Positions 1 through 13,443 of a stretch of DNA of 64,000 nt are shown here, one piece after another. Location of the stretch: the NCBI GenBank assembly GCA_958450325.1, contig OY288254.1:41369077-41433076 (forward strand), written 5' to 3'. The translations under genes were made by a program, and so were the position numbers. The notes under the pieces were generated by a model. The model searched no databases. It had not been told where the DNA came from and worked only from the letters and a program-made list of their open reading frames with translations. Position 1 is the first letter of the stretch. Each line of letters starts with the position of its first letter. This DNA is from Agrostemma githago. Lineage: Eukaryota > Streptophyta > Magnoliopsida > Caryophyllales > Caryophyllaceae.

Positions 1-292
1 TCACACTCAGTATGCTGTATAGTCACACATATTGTTCTGTAGAATCACGCGACTTGTACGACCATTGAGATGTATATTCAGACACTTAAAGATATATAGT
101 CATGCTTATTATGTTGTATAGTCACACTGATTGTCCTGTAGAATCACGCGGCTTGTACAACCATTGAGCTGTATAGTCAGACAATTAAAGATATATAGTC
201 ACACTCAGTGTGTTATATAGTCACAGTAATTATGTTGTAGGATCACGCAGCTTTACAGTCGTTGTCTAGCTTTACACTAATTGTGTTGTACT
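1..292. repeat. 22-bp-register minisatellite, array 1
   Basis: Imperfect tandem units built on TGTATAGTCACAC plus about nine variable bases. The units run 22, 19, 14, 22 and 22 bases and then repeat in the same order, so a higher-order unit of about 99 bases is visible from about 16 to 280. The array ends about 30 bases before a splice-acceptor-like TTATAG at 311-316, so it probably lies in the intron before the first visible exon of peptidase-like unit A. Related arrays occur at 3386-3700, 5102-5394, 24000-24122 and 26877-27170. Confidence 0.8.
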
Positions 293-1625
293 GATTTGAC
301 TTTGACTGACTTATAGGCCGACGATAAGTTTTTCCTGAAGTTCCGGAGGAGTGCGCTTGAGTTTTGCAAGTGCTGTGAGGAGGTTGCCTCAACTGTGAAG
401 GAAATAGCGACGGGGAACCTTGCAGTCCCAAGTCAAAACCCGTCCTCTCAATAATTCTGGTAGAATCCAGATGTCCTCGAGTATATCGATGAAGCTATTT
501 TGTTGGTCGACAAGTTGAGGGAGTCCACCCAGAACGCCCCCGTCATTGAGGGCGAGGGACAACGCAATACTGGTCTCTTCGAGCAGGTACGCACGATTGT
601 GGATGACTTACTTGATGCCGGTTACTCGGATGAAGAAATAAAGGATGTTGGTGCAGGGGGAGATGGTCTTAGTGGGGGAACTCGTGCTGAGAGTATAGGG
701 GGTACGAGGATGAGGGTACTTTTGAAGGTGACTTCGTGTCAGCTGGTTTCTGTGAGGGAGAGATTCCCGAGGACAACTACGAGGGGGATGATGGTACGCC
801 ATAATCTGTTGCGGAGGAGCCACACATCGAACATACTCTGCTTGGTACTAAAGAACTCAACGCAGGCTGCGAGGTACTGGCATCGGTTGGAAGGAGCCCG
901 ACCGTAGTGGTAGCTCTACGGCAAGCGGGGTGGGCGACCGCGGATGCACGGACGACTGTGAATGAGCAAGCTACGAAATCTGTCTTCCCAGCCACCGTTC
1001 ACGACGATGGGACGTCTGACAAGGGGAGACATAAGGTAGTAATGGGTCTACAAGATGAGACGAAAACCGTGGACCCGGCGACAACCAGTGCGGTCGGAGA
1101 GGTCAGTGCTAGGCTTGAGGAGGCGCTGAACAAGGCGGGGTGGGATGTAGTGGACGCTGTGATCGTTACGCCCGTAACAAAGGACGCCATCACGGGGGGT
1201 ACTCAGCCACCAGACTAGATTGTGGGGGCCGATGCGCACACTTCTGCAGGTGTACATCATCCATACATTTTCCACTCCGACGTGGCATTCGAGTGCATGG
1301 GTAACGTGCCGGAAAATCTAGGGTGTTCATTGGACTGAGGGTCTACGATAAGGGGGTAGCTTGTGGTATCTCGATTCATGTGCTCCAATATAGTCATCTT
1401 CTTGGATGTCCTCAGCGTACGGAAGGATGTGATAGACTACGTCTTCGACCGTACAAACCCCCATCCGTCAGGGTACGTATTAATTGTTGTGTCTGTGTAT
1501 TTTGGTATACATGTCGTTTTGTGTACATGTGTTCATTTAAAATGTGTTTGATCTACAGCGGATCATTGGTCGAGTACACGGAGTATGACTGTTTACCGAG
1601 GGAGGACATGCAGTCGCTCGAGCCC

Positions 1626-3207
1626 TGATATGTGTCGCTACCGCACTCAAATTAATAATTTATAACCTTACTTTTATCACACAAACGATATTAAAATTAC
1701 GTAGTATAGTACAAGGGTCGATCCCACGGAAAGACGATTTAATCATTAACTAATCCACTATATATTTACGCGATTATTAATAACATATTAACAATATTAA
1801 CAAGAATATATACGGAATGGGGGGTTCAATTAATTGTCTCGAAAAATGTAAACTAATGAACAACTCCATAATAAACTACAACTAATATCCTAGTATATAC
1901 AATTGAAACAAGCATAACAATTCGGCTCATATATATTTCTTAGACTCGGTTACTCATTCAGTTACTAAATCGACTCGTCGTACCCTTATATTCTATCAAT
2001 AGATTAATTGTAGAGAATTTAGCCGCTAAATCTCTCTATCCTTCCTTACTTTTAACCGGTGTCGAGCCGCTCGACCACCAATTCTAACTAATTAATTATT
2101 ACGTAAGTTTCGACGCTCCGTAAGTGAACTAGTCGCATTAAGGACAAGAAAGACATCATTAATCCTAGTCAATTGAAATTAACTAGATCAAATTATACTC
2201 CTTGATTAATCTAGTGACAATTCGTAGTACTAAATTAATATAATTGCTACTCGGTTTGTATAATTTAACGTCGCGCCAAATAATACAACTAGCTATTGAA
2301 AAATAAGAACGAGTATAAAATTGAATACTAACAAAATAATATTGGTAAAACTAATTGATTCCGTAACTTAAAGAATTAACGTCATATAAGATTCAGGACA
2401 AAATTAATAGCTGAAATTAACTAGTAAGGAGTAGAGAACTTAATATCTAGGACCAAAAGACTCCTCCTTGATTCGGTTTCGACACCTCCACAAGTAGTGC
2501 TTCCGTCTTCCCTCGAGTTGAAGCCGCTTCACCCGACGGACTGCTCCGAACTACCGCCAATTTCAATTACTAATAACCTTGGGTATTTTTTTGTTTGCTT
2601 GCTTGCTTGATTCATAATTGAGAATTGGGTATTTATAGTTGTCTTGGTCAAAATTAGGAAAGGTTTGGGGTATAATTCCTAGACAAATTATGGTTCAATT
2701 TTTGTGAGCAAATAACACACCGGGAATATTCTGAATTCTTGAAATATGGTAAGAGATTGAAATTTAGGGAAGATTTGCTTTCCATCCTCTTCCCTCGCTC
2801 AACTTTGCACTGTTGGTGGTATCTTCCTTCAATATTTCTTTCCATAGTGTTGCCTTGCTGTTTAATTTGGTCCCCTTTCTTTCCTGAGTTTTCTCGAGAC
2901 CTTGGTCTCCTCACAATTGCTACTTGCAAGTAGGCTTTAATTTAAGAGTGGACTTATTTTCCTTAGCTTTGGATAATCCTCAATCCATGGTACAATTTTA
3001 TATGGATTCATTCCACTTCTTGTCCATCTGCTCGACTCGTATCTATATCATAATTAGCACAATTTAGCTAATATTATTCTAAATTAATATTTACTTGGAT
3101 AATTAACCAGATTACTAAAAAGTATACTATATAGCTCAAAGAATATTATAAATTATATAACGACACATAAAAACGGGGTGAAAATATGAATAATTAGCGA
3201 GTTATCA
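1626..3207 (-). mobile_element. Solo LTR, Athila-type, inserted in an exon of unit A
   Basis: The segment starts TGATATG and ends GTTATCA, and is flanked by the 5-base target duplication AGCCC (1621-1625 and 3208-3212). No internal region is present, so it is a solo LTR left by LTR-LTR recombination. Orientation is minus: a TATAAATA-like box lies on the minus strand near 2628-2638, and the conserved GGGATCGACCC block lies near the LTR 3' end (about 1711-1733). Removing it restores an uninterrupted reading frame across the target site. It resembles the LTR at 60789-62117 in its terminal sequence and in the conserved block. Confidence 0.85.
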
Positions 3208-3385
3208 AGCCCGGCCTGCGGGTGACAAATAACGTCATTGACTGCTGGTGTAGGCTGCTGAACCAGCTGATGTATGAGATATCCGCACCAAGAGTAACCA
3301 GTAGATGTTTCTTCTCTCTTGGACATACGGTACGTTCATCCTCCAAAAGTCTGCAGCTCCAAAAATTTTTTTTAAAATGTGACAC

Positions 3386-3700
3386 ACATTAGGTTGTACA
3401 GTTACACATTTAAAGGTGCATAATAACACACTATAAGCTGTATAGTCACACACAAACACATGTACAGTCAAAGACTTTAACGTGCATAATCGCACACTGT
3501 AAGCTGTATAGTCACACAGTTTGTGATGTATAGTCACAGACATTATAGTGCATAATCACACACTGTAAGTTGTATAGTCACACAGTTTGTGATATACAGT
3601 CACAGACATTAAAGTGCATAATCACACACTATAAGTTGTATAGTCACGCACTTTGTGATGTATAGTCAGCTATTTTAAGTTGTATAGTCACTAACTACAT
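3386..3700. repeat. 22-bp-register minisatellite, array 2 (intronic)
   Basis: The units are 22, 26 and 18 bases long (TGTATAGTCACACAG..., TGTATAGTCACAGAC..., TAATCACACACTGTA...) and repeat as a 66-base block about four times. Sixty-six is three times 22, so the 22-base register is kept. The array lies in the unit A intron that begins at the donor at 3330 and ends before the exon near 3740. Confidence 0.85.
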
Positions 3701-5101
3701 GTATTAACATTGGTGCATGTGAGAAGGAGCCCATGCTAGAATTGTGGAACAAAAAAATAAGGGCCTGAATCTGGACGAACGGATATTCTACGCGTGGGAC
3801 CAGTGGAGGCAAAACAATTTCTCCGAATTTGCTTTGGACTCAGACATGGTATTACTTTACACATAATGTTCGTTAGTAGTGGTTATCAGCACAATTTTAT
3901 GACGCATTGGTTGCAGATGTTCGTCCCGGTTTCATCAGGGGACAACAACCACTACAGTTGCGCTTGCATAAACTTCAAATCGGAACAAGTAGAGTACCTC
4001 GACAACAGGTTGTACGATGACGATTTTGCTACGGTCCCTTACTTTGGCATTGCTCGAATAGCGGTAACAATATTTTACATGACATAATGTGGGACTATTA
4101 AATCAATTTTGTGACTGCGACTATATTCAACAACTTATCCTGGTTCATTTTGTTTTGTTAGCTGATAAAATGGGAGAGTACAAGGTACAGCGAGGGGTGA
4201 TGAAGGGTGAGAAAGTCCGTTCGTTTAAGATGGTGAACGTTCCCTTATTTTGGCAGGGGGTAGGCTACTCCGCCAATGACTATGGAGTGTACTTGATGAT
4301 GCTTATGATGTTGTACGTCGGGTTCCCATTTCAGTGCTCTTTGGGGATAATGGCAGCCATGAATCTGTGCAGGGCGGAATCACGGCGGCCCTTATTTTAA
4401 GCGACGTGAACAAGGTGGGGGACGCTGTTTTAAAGAGCGTAGCAGCCTTCGGAAAGTACAAGTAATCGTTGTTGTCGACCCGAGCGAACGAAAGAACTCC
4501 GGTGAAGACAACCTCCACGAAGCGGAAGCGTTCAATTGGTACCTCGAAGACGCCTGAATCCATACCCCAATCAGTCCCAGAAGAATGTCGGTCAGCAATC
4601 AAGACTCGATCACGGGGCGGTTGGGATGGGTTGGGTTGCACTTTAATCCAAGGGGACCCGGACCCCGACGCCATCATCATGTCGAACTTGTTTCGCATTA
4701 ACCGGCTGCTGAAGAGTAGGATGCTCCACCTGCGAAAACACATCGCCGACTACTGCTTGCTTGATGATAATGGGTACGAAGAAAGGTATGTAAACGTTTA
4801 CACCCCTGGTTCCTGTTGCATACTAAGCATTCAAACGAATACGTAACGCAGGGAACAATTGGGGTACTGCAGCGCTCGAGCGCAGCTGGAGAGGCGTAAG
4901 ATTCAAATGCTCTTGTCCGGAGATAGTATGAGCGAGGCGGTGCTGGAGTGTTGGTCACATCTAATGAACTGGTTGGAAGCGGACGATAAACGGCGTGGAC
5001 AAGCCTCCCCATCTGGAGTGACGATGGCGTGGTTCGGTATTCGTCACATGGTATGCTCTCCTCCCCCACCTATTACATTGAATGGTAAAAATGACTTCAG
5101 A

Positions 5102-5394
5102 CACATTAACTATAAGGTTGTATAAACATGTTTTTACAGTAACACACTTCATGTTGTTTGTATGCTTGCACGCTTTAGGTTGTACAGTCACACACTTTAT
5201 GGTGTATAGTCACAGAATTAACTCTGTACAGTCACACACTGTAAGGTCTAAAGTTACAGGTTGTAGGTTGCATAGTAACACACCTTAGGTTGTACAATCA
5301 CACACTTTGTGGTGTACATACAGCCACACACTTTATGCTATTTGCATGCTTGCATGCTTTAGCTTGTACAGTCACACACTTTATGGTATATAGT
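5102..5394. repeat. 22-bp-register minisatellite, array 3 (intronic, left part)
   Basis: Successive units of exactly 22 bases can be counted from about 5200 to 5310, all variants of TGTACAGTCACACAC plus nine bases; two 26-base units follow. The array is split by the Tat-type solo LTR at 5395 and related units resume at 24000. It lies in the intron of unit B that starts at the GTATGC donor at 5051. Confidence 0.85.
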
Positions 5395-7520
5395 TGTAGA
5401 CACCCAGATTTGGACCTGGTGGCTGCAGGAGTGCCCGACAAATACCCGATGACGATCGGACTGCAACGCGACGCGAGATTGCGATGTTTTAGATATTTTT
5501 TCTATAGAACAGATCAAATAATTACTCAGAAAAATTAATTTAACATCAAGGCAGCCTTAGTCGTGTTATTACGGTCGCATAAACACTAATTAGAGTCAAT
5601 TCCAACACCGGGACCCCAATTCGGTCCCGAAACACAAACCGAGTAAGCACCGCGCCAAGCAAACCTCGGAACGCGCGCCCGAGGCCAGCTAAGGCGCAAC
5701 GGCGCTAGGTCAAAGCGGGGAAGACTTAATGCCCAAGCAATATAATATACGCTCACCTCTCGGTTTTGGAAAGTATCAAAATCGTATCTTCAAAATCCCG
5801 AGCGCCTCACTTGGCGCGCCTGGACTCAGGCGTCCATCCGGGTGACGAGGGCCGACAACACCTATAAATACCCCCCTCCACCCCTCCACCCCTTCATTTC
5901 GACACAACTTCTTCTCAATTCCCTTTTGTCTTTGACTCGTTAAGAGTATCTCGCTTTGGGTCGCACTCCGACACCCATAGCAAACGGTCCACTCGAACGT
6001 AGTCCAAAAGCGAAATCGATGCTACTCCTCACCTTCGAGCACTCCACTCGATACCGATGTGCCTGTGATCGACTAGCTACGCCGAGTCTAGCGGAGTTCT
6101 GCCGGATTAGCCGCAAAACAAACAAGTAGTAGCGGAGCTCTGCCGGAATAGCCGCAGGAAGGGCCAACGGTAACGGGACTATGCCGAAATCACCAGTCGA
6201 GCTAGGAGGATCCGCCTTTGAAGTCGAATCGTCACTAGGTTGTCGCCTAAACAAAACTTTACATTCTCGCACCTTTATTATTATGCACTACGATAATATC
6301 AAATGTGGACGATAGGTCCATGACACTTACTAAAACACGTAGCGTCCCAACTTCAATCATAAACACTAAAACACTCTAAATAGACCCGAGTAGTTCCAAT
6401 ATCCATCCTAAACTATCTATGCATCGAGTCCCGTTTAGCGTATATATACTCCGAGGGTGCAACTCCTCTATTGGGGTTTTAATTACCTCGCAAGTTCACG
6501 ATATTATCGTTACACTAGAAAGGGTCGGTCCACAAGGAGTGTAGTGATTCCTAATCGCTTCAATTCGAAATGTTTATCTAAGTCGATAGAAATGAGTGAT
6601 GATAGACTAAAACTAGATGAATAAATGATAACTAAGATAAGGAATGACTAAAAAGAAAATAAAACTAAAATAAACTAAGATAACTAAAGTAGTGACGATT
6701 GACCAAGAATAAAAAGGACTAGGGAACGATGTCGCTTCAATCCACCTAAATCGCATCAAAGTATATCGAGTATCGAAGGAATCGGGATCAAGGGCGAAGT
6801 TGTATGCGTCTAGGTCGGCAACCTCCCTCCCGGGTTTGTGTCCGGCTTAATTTTCCGTTTACCTCCCTCCCAGGTTCGTAAGACGGAATCCTAAAGTCAA
6901 ATCCGAGGGTCACTCCCGTGATAAGTCTCAAACCGACTCAAGTCAAAAAGGGTATGCATACTAGTGTAAAGGATACCACGCTAGACACCACTCCCGTGTT
7001 CGATCTAGTACGATAAGGCAAGATAAAAGGGTCAAACCGGTTACCCATCCTAATCGACTCCCATCGATGACCAAGGGATTAGGACCGTCTCAAACCCCTA
7101 AACCAAGATAATGCAAAATCCTCAACACCACTTCACCCAATCACCCAATTCAATCAATACAAAATATACAAGAGGCACAATTTAGGTGAATTTAGGCTTC
7201 ATCGACCCCTAGTGAACATTGTTATAAATTGAATTATACTACTAATTATGTAAAAGTGGTCAAAATGGGGGAATTCTAATTGGGGAATTATAATGCTAAC
7301 ATGAAGAAATTCAAAAACATGAACATGGTGAAAAAGGATGTAAGCAAGAGAAAACTAAATTAATTGGAAACTAGAGTAACAAACAAGGAAGAAGAAAGAC
7401 TAACAAGAACTAGCAAGTAAAAACTAAGAATTTGGAGAAACAATAAAGGAAAAACAAAATTAGAGTAAAGATTAGAGATTACCAAATATGGAGAGACAAG
7501 GAAGATAATAATAAAAGAAA

Positions 7521-8318
7521 GAGTTATTTCATGAGAATAATACCAACTATGCGTGTGCTTCTTAAATTAATACAAACTATAAGTAATCTCATTTTAATAC
7601 GAACTATGTCTTCATTAACCTCGCTTTGCTATGAGTGACCGGCTACCTGTTGAACCTTTGTTATTCAACTCTTTCTCTAACTCTTCTTCTTTTGATTTAC
7701 ATTTCGTGTTCATTTTCGGCCATTGAAAAAAAAATTAAAATTTCCGAAAATTCATCTTCTATTTCTTTTTCATTTGGTCTTATAGAAGCTATGAAAAGAA
7801 TGTTTTTTTTATTATTTTGGCTTTCACGATGACTGCAACAGACCTAATAAAACCCTATAAAGTTACAACAAGTCACTATGACCTGTAATAACACGTCATA
7901 ATTTCATACTCCCTCCTATTCTGAGTATTTCTCCCACTTTCCTTTTTGAGCTTAGTTTGGTTTTCTTCCCACTTTTCTTTTTTGGAAATAATTTTAATCA
8001 TTCTTTATTCTTCCTTCAATTCTTTAATCATTTCCTCTACACCTAAACTCAACACCTTTTCACTTTATACCCCACCTTTTACACTTCATACCCCACTTTC
8101 TATTCATCTCTCTTACTTTATCTCCACCCTTTATTATTATTTTACTCTCTCCTTGGTTTCCCCTCAAAAAAAATTGGGGAGGAATACTCTGAATAGGAGG
8201 GAGTACATAACAAAACGAGATTAATGAATGCGTAGTTCATATTAAAATGAGATTACGTATACTTTAGATTATTTTAAGAATCACACACATAGTTGGTATT
8301 ATTCCCATGAAATAACCC
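7521..8318. mobile_element. Mutator-type MITE, copy 1 (inside the Athila 3' LTR)
   Basis: It begins GAGTTATTTCATGAG and ends CATGAAATAACCC, with long inverted ends that include TAATACCAACTAT. It is flanked by a 9-base duplication, TAAAAGAAA (7512-7520 and 8319-8327). The other Athila LTR has the empty site, with a single copy of the target, near 22393-22402. A 9-base duplication fits Mutator-type transposition. The copy at 36468-36939 shares the ends and the interior. No coding sequence is seen; the interior is split by a Stowaway insertion. Confidence 0.88.
7909..8203. mobile_element. Stowaway-type MITE nested in the Mutator-type MITE
   Basis: It is 295 bases, begins CTCCCTCCTATTCTGAGTA and ends GAATAGGAGGGAG, with TA on both sides (7907-7908 and 8204-8205). 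The CTCCCTCC terminus and TA target are typical of Tc1/mariner-derived Stowaway elements. The related MITE at 36468-36939 lacks it, confirming an insertion. Confidence 0.88.
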
Positions 8319-8886
8319 TAAAAGAAAAATAATATAAAGGTTCAATCTTGAACAATATGGATGAAGATCTTCAAATAAAATTACACTTCTCTCTCTATAA
8401 AAACCCAAGAAATTCAAACTAGAACTAGAATAATGGTAAAAAGCTTAGAGGCAAAAATCATAAATTAGGTAATTATATGTTGGAATTAGGTTACATAGAA
8501 AATCGGTCGAAAACGGAGAAAATAACAAAACCGGAGCTGCGCACGAAACGTGCGTTACGCACGGTAAGAATCGCACGGTCGTGTCGTGCCTGAAGGAGTT
8601 ACGCACGGCCGACCGTGCTTAACTCTTCCTATGCCCATTTTCTCGTTTCTTGATCTTCTATGCGCTTGTCTACGCTCGAACTCGGTCCACGTGCTTCCTT
8701 TTACTCGGGAATGCTCGGGTTTAATCGTTTTCGACACGGAAATGCCTAAAAACGAACAACAAATGCAAAAACCCGTGTAATACAAAAGATAGGCGAAATG
8801 AGTCAAAATGCCTAAGAAAATACGATTAATCGAGGCTAAATAAACGTCAAAAGGGTGCAGAAATACGGTCAATAACGGAGTTATCA

Positions 8887-11199
8887 ACCTCCCCATACTA
8901 GACATTTACTCGTCCTCGAGTAAGCGCAACAAAGGCAAAGACAAGCACCTAGGATATAAAGAGTGAATGCACAATATAAGCATCCCTCGATCACTAAACT
9001 ATTACTAAGCGCATTTGTATTAACGCACTCAACGCCCCTTCAACTCACAACGACATACCATGAGGATAGGTATCCCGTTGCAAGGCAAGTTCGGTCTTGC
9101 TCAAAACTTTTGACACAAACAATCAATTAATAACACAAATACAAGACATGTTTGCATCACAAAAAGGAAAACACCGTCACCCTCATCAAGACGGCGGGAA
9201 AAAGCACTAATCAACCACCTATTATGAAAACTAACATTCTCAAACTAGTTAACCTACAAGACATTGACAAAAATCTAATACTATAGCTATAAATTACTAT
9301 GAATATCGATAATCTAGCATATTTCCTCTCGACCTTCCAAATAAACTACAAAGAGGGCGTAAGATGGCGTGGAAAGGTAGAACCGTGGTGTTATAAAACA
9401 TTGTAGGTAAGTGTGTCTCAACCTCTTTATGAAATAAAGAGAAGGGTCGTCCCAAAACTCATTATGACTAAATAATCCAAGTAAAATGGGAATAGAAAAA
9501 TGATGGTTCCGATGATCGGTTCACCACATCTATCTTCCTTCCTTAGGAACTCGGTCCCTCGGTAGGCCCTTCACGATGGCTCCCCAAATCAAAGAAAGTT
9601 TATTTTGAGATGTGGTGGTCTTTCTTCGATTTTCATAGTTTTTCATTTCTTTCTCCCCTTGTTTTCTTTTCAATTTCTTCTTCTTATTTTCTTTCTTTTT
9701 CGATTTTTCTTTTTCTATTTTTTTTTTCTTTTTGTTTTTCTCTTTTTTTTCGAAGAAGTATGGAGAACATCACACAATAGAATCACCAAAATCAAAAACC
9801 AAAAATTATTGTGGAAATTATTTGTGATTTTTGATAGATAATCTTGGATTATAAAAAAAATGGTCACAAAGAATAAATGTCACCTAGGGACACGAGACAC
9901 GGTAACCAAGGAGTTTTCGCACCACGGGGGATCAAAATGGTCAAATGCAAACCCCCGAGTAATCTATTTGGTAGGAAGAGTGGACCTAAGCTAGAATGTC
10001 GATAAACCTAGTATTTTAAAGCTATTCTACTAGATTCAAGTCCTACATCAAGGTAAGTAAAACTAATAAGAGAATGTAGGCTTCCAAAAATAAGTTTCAA
10101 GACTAGGTTTTCGAAAAATTTTACACTACTCTATGACACACTAAACTAGATGCTAATCACACAAAAATAAAGAAAACAAACAAAACAAAACACAAAAGAA
10201 CCAATTTTCACAAGCAAGCAAACAACCATCAACCCAAATGTTCATCATGAACCTCCAATACAATCAAAATCCCATCCTCCTTCAACAAATGAAAGAAAAG
10301 AGAATAAGGTGGAAAGAATATACCGGAGCGGTCTTCATCCATCTACCTTGGATTTTGATTCTTGGCGTCCGACGGGTCGTTTACCTACACAAGGGAAAAA
10401 GAGGAAACAACACAAAAACAAATATATGTACACAAACTACATTAGAATAAACTAGCAGCTCAAAAAAAAATAAACTAGAAACAAAGTATTTTTGGATTTT
10501 TGAGAATTTTGAAATTTTTATGGTTTTTTTTTAAATTTTTTTTTGAAAAGAACTAAAATAAGACTCCTCCCCACACTTGAACCTTGCATTGTCTTCAATG
10601 CAAAACTCAAGATGGAAAGTAGAAGAAAGCAAAAAAAAAAAACTAGGAAAAAGACTAAGGAAAATTAAAAATTAAAACTAAACTAAGAAAATCTAAGAGA
10701 AAATGAAAGAAAGTAAAATAAATAAGTAAAAATTTGGATTTTCAAGTGGTGTTTTAGTGTAATCAAGTCACTAAAGCACCGGGAGCAAACACTTTGGATT
10801 TTTCAAAGGGATTTTCGGTGTAATCACATCACCAAAAATCCGGGAGCAATAATTTGGATTTTTCAAGAATGGAAATTCGGTGTAATCACATCACCGAATA
10901 TCCTGGAGCAATAGTCTTACCCTCATCACTCATCACTAAAAAAGTACCAAGATTCCAAGTTCAAATTCATCAATCACAAAATTTCTCCAAATCATGAAAT
11001 TACCACACAAATTCCACCAAGCCTCAAGTATAAACTCTCACCCAACCATCACCACACTCACCCTCCAATTTACACGACCACTCTACTCTACTCCTCACCG
11101 CACCATACACTCACTCTACTCTACAACAATCACCAACACACCCGAAAGCCACTTCCCCACACTTAAACAAAATCATGAAGTTCATTGGGGAGGAGGGAA
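8887..11199 (-). other. Athila 3' untranslated region with purine tract and tandem hairpin units
   Basis: No credible coding region. The purine tract (minus GGGGAGGT) abuts the 3' LTR at 8887. About 9605-9760 is a T-rich tract. Near 10735-10915 a unit of about 60 bases is repeated three times; each unit ends in a short dyad such as TCGGTGTAATCACATCACCGA (shown in part: CGGTGT...ACACCG-like arms) followed by GGGAGCAA or GGAGCAAT. Long 3' regions between the last ORF and the LTR are normal for Athila. Confidence 0.6.
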
Positions 11200-12613
11200 G
11201 TGAGAATAGAAGCTATCAAAAAAGGAATTGACCGAATTCTCAATTCGGTTAATTGATCCCATCCCCTCTTCGTGATGTTGTTGTGATATTGTCCGGATTT
11301 CTTCAATGGTTAGAGGTGACGAGGTCCGAGAGTGAGTTGATTTGGGTAGTAATAGCGGACATATCCCAAGGTGTATAGCCCGGTTGTGGAAATCCTTGCC
11401 CGTACCAATATGGTGGTTGTTGGCCATACCCATGTCCATATTATGGACCATGCCCATACCCATATTGTGGACCTTGCCCATACCCATATTGTGGATCGGC
11501 GTTTGAAGAAGAAGGACCGGATTGGTGCATAGATGAGTGGGGTGGCTCAAGAGGTTCACCTTCTTCCTCATACTCATCCTCATCCTCATCCTCATACACG
11601 ATACGAGAAGGGTCATGGCCATAATTGGCGGGGGTCCAAGGTGAGTAGATGTCCTTACGGACATATTCATTCATTCTCAAGGGCATGCCCCAATTTTCCC
11701 GGATTGAGATTTTCACGTAAGGTATGTCCGGGAGTATTAAGGAGCGAAGAGAGGTGATGATAAATAGCATTCAGGCGGCCCCATCGATTGTGGTGTATTA
11801 AGGGGCTCTAGGTTCCGGTTCCGTAATCATTCCCAACCCTTGGGCAATCAATGTCACTAGACCCCCACCCACTATTACTTTAGGTGTGGTTAGTGCCATC
11901 GAGTAAAGATGTGCGACCACGGCCTTGGTGAAGTCTATTGTTAGAGGTCGGTTATACAACACTTCCATGAGTGATTGAAGTGCTATAGCGCTTACCCGAT
12001 GTTGGGATTCATGAGGACCGACAAGGATTTCCAAAAATAAGCGTAACACATAGCGGAGGACGGGATTACGTACCTCACTAAGTGTTATTTTCCTAGCCTC
12101 GTACGGTTTATCGGACCTAGATATTTCTCTCCAAAAATCTCCTCTCTCCTTGACTACCTCCGATTTTTTAGAGGCCTTTTCGTTAGCGCAGTGAATGAAG
12201 TTTATACCGAGGATTTGGGCCAATCTTTCTAAGCTCAAGGTAAATTGATTACCCTATAAATGAAATGAAATAGATGGGTTGTGGCCCGAGGTGTCGGTGG
12301 TAAGGGTTGCAAGAAATTCACAAGTTAATGACTTATAACTATAAGCATGCATGAAAGCAATTGGGCAATTGAACCGCTCAAGTAGGACATCTAAATCATC
12401 AACTATGCCCATTGCAAACGTAGTCTCTCGGTAAAAAAACCGAGTCGGTTCAAATCCCATTTTCATAAGTTGCTTATATTTAGCACGCTGTTTTTCTAAT
12501 GGAAAACTAACATCGTCACACTTGTATTTATATAGGCTTACTCTTTGCCTAGTAAGAACGGGATCGGAGGAGGAAGAAGTTTCCGTACTTATTATTGGTC
12601 GTTTTGGTGCCAT
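11200..12613 (-). pseudogene. Athila-specific ORF downstream of integrase
   Basis: The minus-strand reading starts at ATG 12611-12613 (MAPKRP) and continues through an in-frame TAG at about 12251-12253 to TAA near 11798. The following part holds an acidic stretch (EDEDEDEYEEEGE) and Tyr-Gly-rich repeats encoded at about 11430-11500. Position after integrase and sequence character fit the Athila ORF (an envelope-like or C-terminal domain family peculiar to Athila). No membrane segment is obvious. At least two stops and one frameshift break it. Confidence 0.6.
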
Positions 12614-13118
12614 GAGTAGATGTGAACCAAGTAGGTAGGCAATAGAGCTCGTCTCCAACCCGTATCAAAACTATCGCCAACCCGGAAAAAAAATTCAGCT
12701 CGGAATCGCCCCAAAATAGTCTCAAAAGAACCGCGGCGCTTCAAATAACCGTCCTTCAAAAGATGAGCCAATTTGAAGGAGAGGAAATTGGCTAAAAATT
12801 AGATCTAGGAAATTTTGTGTTGGTGAATTTTGTTGTTTATCTTGGGTTTTATGTAGTGCAGATTGAAGAAGAAGTAATAAGGGTGAGAATGGTGCAAAAA
12901 TTAGGTGATTTGGGTTGGTTTTGAGGATTTTATGGGAAAAAATAGGTTGAAAGTAGATGGAGGTTTAAATATTTAATGGAGGTATGAAGATGGATGTTGG
13001 GGAAGATGAAGATGTGAAGGTGTTGTTATTATGTGGTTTATTAGTAAAAGTAATAATGATAATAATATGGATGGGCAAGTGGTAGTGTAGTATAATAATA
13101 AAAGAAGTAATAATATTA

Positions 13119-13443
13119 AGAGTAAATTAAAAATTACTCCCTTTTAAGATACCAATTTTAAAAATTACTCTCTTTTGAAATTTTTGTTAAAAATAACTCC
13201 CAAAATCTATCAAAAGTTCAAAAATTGCTCCCAAATTTATTTTTAGGACGAAAATGCCCTTGGTTAGAGGGCGAGGTGAAGTAATATGGCATTAAAAGGT
13301 TAGGGATATTTTTGTCCAAAAATTATATTTTGGAGCTATTTTTGAACTTTTGATAGATTTTGGAAATTATTTTTAACAAAAATTTCAAAAGAGAGTAAAT
13401 TTTAAAAATGGTATCTTGAAAGGGAGTAATTTTTAGTTTACTC

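Larger units (their letters stand above)
317..4465 (+). pseudogene. Degenerate Ulp1/C48 peptidase-like gene, tandem unit A
   Basis: The first exon-like stretch starts after TTATAG at 317 and is open in frame to about 650 except for two stops near 450. A second frame runs from 700 to 1472 with stops at 802, 1216 and 1336. A donor at 1473 and an acceptor at 1557-1558 join in phase to an exon at 1559-1625, which continues after a solo LTR at 3213-3329 (donor GTACGT at 3330). Further on, the 3900-4070 region encodes HYSCACINFKSEQVEYLD. This has the His-x16-Asp spacing of Ulp1-type cysteine peptidases. The region 4161-4463 encodes a Gln followed by SANDYGVYLM, where the family has Asp-Cys-Gly, so the nucleophile Cys is Tyr. 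Frameshifts occur near 3850 and 4345. The coding frame ends at TAA 4463-4465, and unit B follows in the same frame. Ulp1-like domains are known from plant MULEs and host SUMO proteases; which source applies here is unclear. It is almost certainly inactive. Confidence 0.6.
6469..8886 (-). repeat. Athila 3' LTR (contains nested MITEs)
   Basis: The segment aligns with the 5' LTR at 21278-22938 over its whole length, apart from the 798-base MITE (plus its duplication) and a deletion of roughly 65 bases near 7213. Its right edge is GTTATCA followed by the purine tract (minus strand GGGGAGGT). The left edge reads TATTGGGG where the other LTR has TGTTGGGG, so the terminal dinucleotide is mutated. 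On the minus strand it carries a cluster of GCACGG/CCGTGC dyads at about 8537-8622. Confidence 0.9.

Noticed and set aside
1..292. Direct repeats reminiscent of a CRISPR array
   Set aside because: Units are contiguous, variable in length and have no unique spacers; the sequence is plant nuclear DNA.
5940..6272. 110-codon minus-strand ORF in the left part of the Tat-type LTR
   Set aside because: It lies wholly within an LTR and shows no known domain.
9605..9841. Phe/Leu-rich ORF that looks like a membrane protein
   Set aside because: It is a T-rich tract in the Athila 3' untranslated region read as codons.
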